From positions 1 through 64,000 of the forward strand of contig JBCCRM010000001.1 of assembly GCA_039513195.1 (NCBI GenBank): 64,000 nt of DNA, given 5' to 3'. Below, piece by piece: positions 17,454-25,155 of the stretch; position 1 is the stretch's first letter, and the number at the start of each line of letters is the position of its first letter. The notes beneath the pieces are model-generated. The model was not told the origin of the DNA, did no database searches, and saw only the letters and a program-made list of their open reading frames with translations. The DNA is from Thermohalobaculum sp039513195 (GTDB lineage Bacteria > Pseudomonadota > Alphaproteobacteria > Rhodobacterales > Rhodobacteraceae). The position numbers and the translations under genes are program-made.

Positions 17454-18542
17454 CTAGCGCTGCGCGCCGTGTGCGGTAACCGGTGCGACCAGATCGATGA
17501 TCGCGGGGCCGATTTCCGAGCTATCGAGGATCGCGCTGGCGCCGCCGCGTTCGATCAGGCGACGCGGCATCCCGAAGACGACGCAGGACGTTTCAGACTC
17601 GGCGATGACCGGACGGTTGCGGCCGCGCAATTGACTGAACGCCTCGGCGCCGTCCCAGCCCATGCCGGTGAGAAGGGTGCCAAACAGCCGCTCTGATGGA
17701 ATGTTGGCGAGCGCGCTTTCGACCATCCTGTCGACCGATGGCCGCCAGAGGGCGCCCTCCCTCGGCGGTACAGGTGCAATGAAATGACGGCCGCCGCTGC
17801 GGCTGACCACGCAATCCGCATCGCCGCGGCCGATGTAACAGTGGCCGGGCGCCAGTTCCGTCCGCTGCTGCGTCTCCATCACCGGGATCGCGACCTCCTT
17901 AGCCAAACGGCGAGCGAAGACCTTGGTAAAGGTGGCGGGCATGTGCTGGGCAACGATCACCGCGGCCGGAAAATCTGTGGGCAAATGTTCCAAGATCTCT
18001 TGCAAGCACCGAGGGCCACCGGTCGAGGAGCCGATCAACACCACTGGAAAGTTGCTTCGCGCAGGACTTCTGGGGCGCGGCCCCGGTGGAGCCTCGCCGA
18101 TGGTACGATCTGGCCGGGCGGGTTTCGGGCGGCTGCGCCGCCGGGGGCTGACGCGTGCCAACAACGCGGCCTCCACCTTTGCCAGCAGCTCGGCGGTGAC
18201 GGCGGCCATGTTCCTTGAGTGGCTGCCGTCGGGCTTACAGAGGATGTCCACAGCGCCGAGATCAAGGGCGGAGAGGGCGGCCTCGGCGCCTTCGGTCATG
18301 AGGGAGGAGACCATGATGACCGGCAGCGGGCGCTTCTCAAGCAACGCCTGGAGGCATTCGAGCCCGCCCATTTCAGGCATGTTGACGTCCAACGTCACGA
18401 GATCTGGCATGACCCGCTCAGCCTGGACCAGGCCGTCGCGCCCATTCCGGGCGATTGCAACGCTGTAGCCGGCCTGTTCAAAGATTTCGCGCAATTGCTT
18501 TCGGACGATAGCGGAATCGTCGATAATCAAGATCTTCTTCAC
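17454..18542 (-). CDS. cheB: Chemotaxis protein-glutamate methylesterase CheB
   Basis: Demethylates or deamidates receptor glutamates and is activated by phosphorylation. The 362 residues contain a receiver domain (Asp52 in TLDVNMPEMGG), a basic/Pro-rich linker about 130-165, and the methylesterase domain with the triad Ser173 (GSSTGG), His200 (AQHMP) and Asp297 (GMGWDG). I chose the GTG at 18542, four bases after the upstream stop; the longer frame starting at 18578 lies inside the CheW gene. There is no cheD in the operon, so CheB may also carry any receptor deamidation. Confidence 0.95.
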   Translation of the reverse strand: MKKILIIDDSAIVRKQLREIFEQAGYSVAIARNGRDGLVQAERVMPDLVTLDVNMPEMGGLECLQALLEKRPLPVIMVSSLMTEGAEAALSALDLGAVDILCKPDGSHSRNMAAVTAELLAKVEAALLARVSPRRRSRPKPARPDRTIGEAPPGPRPRSPARSNFPVVLIGSSTGGPRCLQEILEHLPTDFPAAVIVAQHMPATFTKVFARRLAKEVAIPVMETQQRTELAPGHCYIGRGDADCVVSRSGGRHFIAPVPPREGALWRPSVDRMVESALANIPSERLFGTLLTGMGWDGAEAFSQLRGRNRPVIAESETSCVVFGMPRRLIERGGASAILDSSEIGPAIIDLVAPVTAHGAQR

Positions 18543-18546
18543 GCCA

Positions 18547-20124
18547 TCACCCGCTGGCCGCGGAAGCAAGATCTTCATCGGCTGCCGCCACAGGCTCCTC
18601 TTCCAAGTCGCGGCTTAAGAGCATCTCCGAACTGATCAGCATGATCATCCGTCCGCTGTCATCGAGGCTAATCACTTCTTTCACCATTGCCGAAGCGGCG
18701 CCCTCGATGTCCAAGGCCGGGCGCAAAGCACTGCGGGGCGCCCGCAGGACTTCCGACACTGCGTCAACGACAAATCCGGTTGGCATATCCCCGACCGAGA
18801 GGACGAGGATCTGCTCTGCCTTCTCACTGTCCCGGGGAGGCAGTGACAGTTTCGTGCGCAGGTTGATGACTGGCAGCACGGTACCGCGGAGATTGATCAC
18901 GCCGCGCACATAGGGTGGCGCCTTGGGCAGCCTGGTCATCCGATCGGGTACGCCGATGATCTCCTGCACCGCTGCGATCGGTACCGCAAACTCCTGACCG
19001 TCCAACTGGTAGATCACAACCTCCAGCGCAGCTTCGGTGGCGTCGGTCTCATCGGTCATGGCGGTCTCCGGGGACTGGTCCTGAGCATGCTCCGTCGACA
19101 GGTCGGAGAGATTGACGAGCTTCAGCAGGCGTTTGGGCGAGAGGAGCGGGATCAGACGGGCCCCGGACTGGAGCCGGCAGACGCCATCGACGAGGCGGGC
19201 TGTGTCGATCCGCTCGACTATGTCCGCGCTGTCGGTGATCACGGCCTCCGGTACGCTCAGCACCTCGCGGATGCCATCCGCGATCAGGCCGAAAACCGGG
19301 GCATCGGGTGTCCCGTTGTTGCGAAGGATAATGATCTCACGATCTTCGATTGGATTCTCGGGCGTTACGTTCAACAGCCCGTTCAGATCGACGAGCGGCA
19401 ATAGCGTGTCTCGCAGGGTGATGATGCCGGTGATATGCGGCCTCGGCGTCGTCAGCGGCACGATCTTGGAGGGAACCCTGACGACCTCCTGGACTTCCTC
19501 GATCGGCAGGGCAAATTCCTCGCCCCCGAGGGTGAAGCCCACCAGCTTCCTTTCCCGAGCTTGCGGCTCGTCGCTCCGGTCGTTGCGCAGGGTCCGGTTG
19601 GACGGTGCCGGCGGTGGCCGCAGATTTCGCTCCTGCGGCTTGAATTCCCGCCGCATCAGGCGATCGATGCTGAGAATGCCGAAGATGTCCGGTGCATCGC
19701 CCAACCGTATCAGGCCGTCTACGACTTCCTCGCCCTCGTCGTAGGAGCTTGCCAAAGCGTCGAGCGTGTCAATCTGGTTTGGCTCGACCACCGCGACCGG
19801 GTGAATGCGATCGGCCCGCAGACCGATCAACGACCCCTCGCCGCATACCAGAATGCGGGAGCTGTCTTCTTCCGGTTCGCCGGCCACGGCCAAAGCCGTG
19901 CGCAGGTCGACGATCGGCAGCACCGACCCGCGAAGATTGGCCAAACCGGACAGCACGCTTGGGCTGTTCGGGATTTCGACGATCTCGGGAATGTGAATGA
20001 TTTCGCGGACATCGACGAGGCCGAGCGCGAGATTATGCTCGCCCACTGAAAAGGGAAGAAACTGGTGCTCGAGCGACGCCTCCGCCAGGCGACCGATATC
20101 GGATGAACCGGATGGATCTGTCAT
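18547..20124 (-). CDS. Triple CheW-domain coupling protein
   Basis: A 525-residue cytoplasmic protein built from three CheW-like domains in tandem: about 15-170, about 190-345 and about 365-505. Each has the hallmark NLRG/TLRDT loop (GLANLRGSVLPIVDLRTAL, TGIITLRDTLLPLVDLNGLL, GVINLRGTVLPVINLRTKL). Linkers are charged or Pro-rich. Ordinary CheW has one domain of about 150 residues and bridges receptor and CheA. No single-domain cheW is present, so this protein probably supplies all coupling surfaces of the array. The ATG at 20124 has GGAG upstream; it starts the operon. Confidence 0.93.
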   Translation of the reverse strand: MTDPSGSSDIGRLAEASLEHQFLPFSVGEHNLALGLVDVREIIHIPEIVEIPNSPSVLSGLANLRGSVLPIVDLRTALAVAGEPEEDSSRILVCGEGSLIGLRADRIHPVAVVEPNQIDTLDALASSYDEGEEVVDGLIRLGDAPDIFGILSIDRLMRREFKPQERNLRPPPAPSNRTLRNDRSDEPQARERKLVGFTLGGEEFALPIEEVQEVVRVPSKIVPLTTPRPHITGIITLRDTLLPLVDLNGLLNVTPENPIEDREIIILRNNGTPDAPVFGLIADGIREVLSVPEAVITDSADIVERIDTARLVDGVCRLQSGARLIPLLSPKRLLKLVNLSDLSTEHAQDQSPETAMTDETDATEAALEVVIYQLDGQEFAVPIAAVQEIIGVPDRMTRLPKAPPYVRGVINLRGTVLPVINLRTKLSLPPRDSEKAEQILVLSVGDMPTGFVVDAVSEVLRAPRSALRPALDIEGAASAMVKEVISLDDSGRMIMLISSEMLLSRDLEEEPVAAADEDLASAASG

Positions 20125-20326
20125 GTTACAGGCTGCTCCAATGCCAGCACTTCGCCTCGGATAGGGAAACAAGCGAACATGGGCGCCTTTCTCGACTTGG
20201 CGTGGGGCTGGTTGCTGGGGACATCCCGACGGGACGACCTCACCTTTGCCAACAATCTTGAACGCGGGGTGAACGGGAGGGCGCCGATCCTAAGCGGAGG
20301 GGCGCGCTCCCGGTCACCCCGGGGGC

Positions 20327-22153
20327 CTAAGCCACCGCCTGTTTTGACTCAGACTTTCCGCAGTTCTGCTCCAGCCAGGCAGACATGTCGGCGCGCGACA
20401 TCGGTTTCGCGATCCCGTAGCCCTGCCCAGCGTGACAGCCCATGCCTCGCAGCATTTCGAGTTGGTCGCTGTCTTCGATCCCCTCAGCCAGAGCCTCCAG
20501 GCCGAGCCGGTTCGTAAGGAGCAAAGTGCTTTCGACGATCAGCTTGCTGTCGTCATTGGTAAGCAGATCCTTGACCAGCGACCGATCCAGCTTGACGGTG
20601 TCGACATCCAGCGTGATCAGAGTAGAGATCGACGCGTAGCCGGTCCCGAAATCGTCCAGCTCCATGTGGAAGCCGCTCTGCTTCAGCTGCTTCAGCGTCT
20701 GGAGAGCGATGTCTTCCTCGTCCTCGATCAGGACGTTTTCCAAGATTTCAATCGACACGGCGGCACTGGTCAGCCCGTACTTCTCAAGCTGAATCTGCAG
20801 GCGGTCTACGAATTCGACGTCGCGCAGCGCAAAGCCAGAGGCGTTTAGGGAGAGCCGCAATCCGCCGAAGCCCATATCTCGCCATGCGGCCAGAGCCTCG
20901 AATGCCTTGACCATGATGATATCGTCAATCGTTGGCAGGAGACCGGTTTCCTCGGCGATGCCCAAGAACATGCCCGGCGGCACCAGGCCCCGCTTTGGAT
21001 GGCGCCAGCGTGCCAGTACCTCGAAGCCGGTGACCCGTGCGTCCTCCAGCAGAATCTGCGGCTGAAAGAACGGCTCGATCTCGTCTCCTTGGATCGCTGC
21101 CTGAAGCTCGCCATAGACCTGGGTCCTGTTCTCCAGGAGCTTCCGCATCTCGGGGTCGTAGACGCGGACAAAGACATTCTGGGGCGTTTCTGGGTGGTAC
21201 ATCGCCACCTGGGCATCCATCAGCATCTTGTCCGGGTCGATCAACTCGGGATCGCCGAAGACGACGCCGAGGCGCACCGAAATCTTAAACTCGCCCGCAT
21301 CCATTGGGACGGAGATTTGTAGTGCTTCGTGGAGTTGGTCGGCCTTTGCGACCAGCGCTTCTTGTGACGCGAGCTCAGTGAAGATAACTGCGAACTCGCG
21401 GCTGTCCGTGCGACAGATCACCTGATCCTCCGGCAGGTTCTCCATCAGCGTAACGCAGAGTTCTTGGATCACCTCGGAGGCCGCGGCGGGCCCATGGATG
21501 TTGTTGAGCTCTCGAAACTGCTCCAGCTCAACGAGGATCAGCCCGGCGCGATGCTCCTCCGTCTGCTTGCGCAGGGCGGATTGCAGCAAAACCGAGAATT
21601 TTCGCCGATTGGGAAGGCCGGTAGCGAGGTCGTGATTGAGCCGGTGCTCGGCCATCGTATTGGCTTCCACCAGGTTTTGCTCCCGGTGTTTCACGGCGGT
21701 CACATCGGTCAGTGTGGCAACCTTGAACGTCTCACCGCGCGCCTCGATGCGCAGGGTGGTGACTAGGTACCATTCCTGCCGGCCGTTCTTGTCGTTGAGC
21801 ATGATGACGTCGTCGTCACTGACCTCTGTCGTGGCGGTGACGGCGGCCGGCTTGCGGGTGCCTTCGTCGATCTGCTCGACCTGGCTGAGGATCCAGTCGC
21901 TCACATGTTCTGCGGGCACCGTCCCCTGCGCTTCGGTGCGCAGCTTCATCGCATCGTTCATCCAAACGACCCGGCCCGACTTATCGATCATCATGATCAA
22001 GTCGTTGGTACAAGCAGGAATTTGAGCAACGATCTCCTGAAAATTCTCGGCCGACAGCGCTTTGCGCTTGGGCAGTCTCGGAGAGGCCCCGCCACCGTTC
22101 TTGGTCCGGCGGACGGTCCGTTCCTCTGGGCCTTTCCCGCTGTCCTCGGCCAT
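20327..22153 (-). CDS. PAS-GGDEF-EAL protein, likely c-di-GMP phosphodiesterase
   Basis: A 608-residue cytoplasmic protein with a PAS-like sensor (about 38-155), a GGDEF-type domain (about 165-335) and an EAL domain (about 345-595). The GGDEF site is degenerate (Asp250-Ser-Arg-Glu-Phe254), so cyclase activity is unlikely. The EAL domain keeps its expected catalytic residues: EVL (Glu378), Asn437, Glu469, DDFGTG (Asp500/Asp501), Lys521 and Glu557. The net effect should be c-di-GMP hydrolysis, perhaps with GTP allostery through the GGDEF domain. It lies upstream of the chemosensory operon on the same strand, with a gap of about 200 bases. Confidence 0.93.
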   Translation of the reverse strand: MAEDSGKGPEERTVRRTKNGGGASPRLPKRKALSAENFQEIVAQIPACTNDLIMMIDKSGRVVWMNDAMKLRTEAQGTVPAEHVSDWILSQVEQIDEGTRKPAAVTATTEVSDDDVIMLNDKNGRQEWYLVTTLRIEARGETFKVATLTDVTAVKHREQNLVEANTMAEHRLNHDLATGLPNRRKFSVLLQSALRKQTEEHRAGLILVELEQFRELNNIHGPAAASEVIQELCVTLMENLPEDQVICRTDSREFAVIFTELASQEALVAKADQLHEALQISVPMDAGEFKISVRLGVVFGDPELIDPDKMLMDAQVAMYHPETPQNVFVRVYDPEMRKLLENRTQVYGELQAAIQGDEIEPFFQPQILLEDARVTGFEVLARWRHPKRGLVPPGMFLGIAEETGLLPTIDDIIMVKAFEALAAWRDMGFGGLRLSLNASGFALRDVEFVDRLQIQLEKYGLTSAAVSIEILENVLIEDEEDIALQTLKQLKQSGFHMELDDFGTGYASISTLITLDVDTVKLDRSLVKDLLTNDDSKLIVESTLLLTNRLGLEALAEGIEDSDQLEMLRGMGCHAGQGYGIAKPMSRADMSAWLEQNCGKSESKQAVA

Positions 22154-22277
22154 GGGCGCTGCTCCTCTTGCAGTTTCGGGATCGTTGGAGCGGAGGAGTG
22201 CCCGGAAATAGAAAACAAATCCTCAAGCAAAACGGGAACGCGCGCGAAGAAGGCGCGCCCCCGGTTGGTCAGACGTC

Positions 22278-22598
22278 TCAAGCCTCCACAAAAGAGATCG
22301 AGCAGCCTGGTGCCACGCCGATAGAGTCGGTCGCAAAGCCGGTCGCGGGCAGAGGTTTCGACTCGGTGTCCGATGCGTCGTCACTGGTGCCGGGCAGGCG
22401 GACCCGGTAGCGCAAGTTCACCTCGCTCTCGACGATGGCCACCGTCGCCTCGGTTGGCGCCGTACCCGTGGTGATAGGCGAACTCCCCACAACCAGTTGC
22501 TCGAAGCCGAGCTCAGGTTCGTTGACCACCGGCAGATCGTTGTAGCGGACATCTTTGGTGGCGCCGTCGTGCCACCAGATTTTCACGATACCTGGCAT
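22278..22598 (-). CDS. Unrecognised 106-residue protein
   Basis: The start is set by GAAGGAGG 7 bases before the ATG at 22598; an ATG two codons earlier is too close to that site. The sequence begins with a beta-like segment (GIVKIWWHDGATKDVRY) and is rich in Thr, Ser and Pro, with no signal peptide or membrane helix, so a small beta-rich fold is likely. I do not recognise the family. It lies 124 bases upstream of the EAL gene and downstream of the Crp-type regulator, all on the same strand. Confidence 0.6.
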   Translation of the reverse strand: MPGIVKIWWHDGATKDVRYNDLPVVNEPELGFEQLVVGSSPITTGTAPTEATVAIVESEVNLRYRVRLPGTSDDASDTESKPLPATGFATDSIGVAPGCSISFVEA

Positions 22599-22837
22599 GA
22601 GCATGCCTCCTTCTCGCAGATTCCGGCAGGCGCTCTGCGGCCCACCCATGGATAGAGCCCGACCTGCCCACTGGCAGGGCAGGGGCGGACCCCAATAGGT
22701 TCAATCCGGCAAGAGGGCTGTTTCCGACGCGAGCATGGGCCACAAGCCAGCTCGCCATCACGGCAAAGGCACCGTTCGCGCCATCACCAATCGTCGAGGT
22801 AGAGGGAATTTATTGAGAATTGGTTACGGTTCGCGCC

Positions 22838-23533
22838 TCAGCGCATCCCGGCCCGTTCCATGCGGCTGCGCAGGGCAGACCGGCTGCTGATCCGCAGGAC
22901 CCGCCCGCGGCGATCGATGAGGCCGGCATCTTTCAGTTTCGACATCTCCCGTCCAACCGATTCGCGCTGGCTGAAGATCAATGTTGCCAGCTCCTGCTGG
23001 GTCGGCAGCGGATCGATCACCCCGCTTTCACCGTCGTCGCCGTCGTCCGACAGACGGAGCAGCTCCGAGATCAAGCGTTGCTCCGCATTCAGCGTCGTCA
23101 CATCGGTCATACGGCTTGAGAGCAAGCGCACCCGCATGACCAGATAGCTGAGGATCGCGCGCATAACGTCGGTCCGAGTATCGAGGACGCCGTTGAACGC
23201 CCTCGCTGACATGCGGGCCACACGGCAGTCCTCTATCGCCACGACATTCGTCGAGCGCGGCTCACCGTCGATCGCTGCGAAAAACCCGATGCACTCGCCG
23301 GGCGGCAGCTCCGACAGGAACACTTCTTTGCCTTTGTCGGTATAGGTCACCGCCCGGGCTCGACCGCTCAGCAGAAAGAAGACGTCGTTGTCGGTGTCGT
23401 CTTCGCTCACGATCAGCGACCGGGCGGGATAGTTCGCCTCGCTCCAAATCTTCGCCATCGCCTCACAGCCGGCGAGGCCGCAGGTCTGCAGTGTTGTCCC
23501 GGGCAAGAAGGCGCCAAAGCACTCCTTGATCAT
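22838..23533 (-). CDS. Crp/Fnr-family transcriptional regulator
   Basis: The 231 residues have an N-terminal cyclic-nucleotide-binding-like beta barrel (about 25-140: SEDDTDNDVFFLLSGRARAV, then LPPGECIGFFAAIDGEPRST), a dimerisation helix (about 143-170) and a C-terminal winged helix (about 180-225) whose recognition helix reads QRESVGREMSKLK. The PGECIGFFAAIDGEPRST loop retains the Gly-Glu and Arg-Ser/Thr positions used for cAMP phosphate binding, so a cyclic-nucleotide ligand is plausible. It lacks the spaced FNR cysteine cluster. The start at 23533 follows a strong AGGGGGG site; an upstream ATG is less likely. Confidence 0.88.
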   Translation of the reverse strand: MIKECFGAFLPGTTLQTCGLAGCEAMAKIWSEANYPARSLIVSEDDTDNDVFFLLSGRARAVTYTDKGKEVFLSELPPGECIGFFAAIDGEPRSTNVVAIEDCRVARMSARAFNGVLDTRTDVMRAILSYLVMRVRLLSSRMTDVTTLNAEQRLISELLRLSDDGDDGESGVIDPLPTQQELATLIFSQRESVGREMSKLKDAGLIDRRGRVLRISSRSALRSRMERAGMR

Positions 23534-23790
23534 CGATGTCCCCCCTAGACGCCGCCAGCCATGCGGCACGGGTGGGCCGCTAGGACGGGCAACGCGTGCT
23601 TGTGACAATCATTACCGCCATTGTCTCCCAAATTTGAAACAAAACAAGAGCTTGGGGGAGTGATGGCGACCAATCTCATAAGGGTGGCCAAAAGCCCGTG
23701 GGCGCGTTGCGTTGCTGATCGGTCCTGGCGTTGTGTTTCGGGCGGCTTTTCCCTGGAGCCGCCCGATGGGGCCCACCCGCGAAAGACGGC

Positions 23791-24999
23791 TCAGACCAAA
23801 GACTTCAAGGCTCTGTCGGGATCGGCCAAGGCATCTGGTGGCGGCGAGGCGCCGGCCTCTAGCCAACGTTTTCCCTGCATATACGACTTCGGGTCGCTCA
23901 TGGCGTCGACGGCCAGAAACCGCTCGCCCCGGAAGTACCACACCGATTGCGAACCTTCGCGTAGCCCGGGTCGCGTGATGATCCGGTCATAGCCCGTGTT
24001 GAGCCCGGCGATCTGGAGCCGAGCCGCGTATTGGTCCGACCAGAACCATGGAACGGGGCGGTAGTCCGTTTCGGCGCCCTCGATCACGGCAGCCGCGTGC
24101 TCGGCCTGGTCGATGGCGTTCTGTACTGACTCGAGCCTGATACGCCCGCCTTCCCAAGGGAACGAGGCGCAATCCCCGGCGGCGAAAATCGCTGGGTCGG
24201 AGGTTTGGCACCGGCCGTCCACTGCGATGCCGTTGTCGATGGTCAGGCCCGCTGCCTCGGCAAGCTCCGCGGCGGGGTCGATCCCGATGCCGATCACGGC
24301 AAAGTCTATCTCCAGGACAGCCCCATCGGCCAAATGCGCTTCACGGACCCGGCCGTCGCCAACCAGACGGCGGAGCCCCACGCCCTCGCGGAGATCCACA
24401 CCATTGTTCCGATGGAGGGCGCGGAAGTAGTCTGCGGTCTCCGGTGCAGCGACCCGGCCCAGAATGCGCGGTGCGGCTTCGATTAAGACAGTGTGCAACC
24501 CTCTGGCGCGCGCGACGGCCGCAGCCTCCAGCCCAATATAGCCGCCTCCCACGATAAGCACGCGGTGCTCCGGCCGAAACGCATCCGCCATCGCATCTGT
24601 ATCTGCCAGCGTGCGGACCGCATAGACGCCCTCGAGATCGCCGCCCATCTCCTTCGGCAGGAGCCGTGGGCGTGACCCAGTGGTGAGGGCGAGGACGTCA
24701 TAGGGCACGCGCTGCGCTGCAGTGATCACCTCCTGCCGGGACCGGTCGATCCCAATCACAGGCTCGCCCTTGATCAAGGCGATGTCATGCTCGGCGTAGA
24801 AGCGTTCCGGCTTTAGGTACAGCCTTTCGCGCTCCATTTCTCCCAGCAGGTATTTCTTTGACAGTGGAGGGCGTTGATAGGGAGGGTCAGGCTCGTCGCC
24901 GATCAGCGCGATCGAACCATCATGGCCAAGATCCCGAAGCTTTGCTGTCAAGGACGCGCCCGCCTGGCCTGCGCCCACGACAACCACGCGTCTGCCCAT
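23791..24999 (-). CDS. FAD-dependent NAD(P)H:ferredoxin-type reductase
   Basis: A 402-residue flavoprotein that passes electrons from NAD(P)H to a small iron-sulfur partner, as in P450 or dioxygenase systems. The FAD site is VVVVGAGQAGASL (about 4-16), the NAD(P) site VLIVGGGYIGLEAAAVA (about 145-161), and AAGDCASFP is the second FAD motif. PPYQRPPLSKKYL is typical of the rhodocoxin/putidaredoxin reductase group. No ferredoxin or P450 gene is adjacent, so its partner is probably encoded elsewhere. Confidence 0.9.
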   Translation of the reverse strand: MGRRVVVVGAGQAGASLTAKLRDLGHDGSIALIGDEPDPPYQRPPLSKKYLLGEMERERLYLKPERFYAEHDIALIKGEPVIGIDRSRQEVITAAQRVPYDVLALTTGSRPRLLPKEMGGDLEGVYAVRTLADTDAMADAFRPEHRVLIVGGGYIGLEAAAVARARGLHTVLIEAAPRILGRVAAPETADYFRALHRNNGVDLREGVGLRRLVGDGRVREAHLADGAVLEIDFAVIGIGIDPAAELAEAAGLTIDNGIAVDGRCQTSDPAIFAAGDCASFPWEGGRIRLESVQNAIDQAEHAAAVIEGAETDYRPVPWFWSDQYAARLQIAGLNTGYDRIITRPGLREGSQSVWYFRGERFLAVDAMSDPKSYMQGKRWLEAGASPPPDALADPDRALKSLV

Positions 25000-25155
25000 C
25001 GTTTCCTCCCAGCCTGTGGCCCCGTTGCTGGCGGCCTAGCGGTCGGGAGGGTTGCGTGCAATCGGAAACTGGCGTTCGCGCCTGGACGCCTCGACGGCAC
25101 AAAGTCAACCCGCACCGTCGAGGTCCCGGGTCTTCGCCCGGGACGACGCGGCTGA

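Noticed and set aside
22838..23533. Oxygen-sensing FNR
   Set aside because: The cysteines present do not follow the FNR spacing, so a nucleotide-binding Crp-type regulator is more likely.
23612..23992. Overlapping frames on both strands between the Crp and reductase genes
   Set aside because: Neither has a supported start; they overlap the reductase end and are a spacer artefact.
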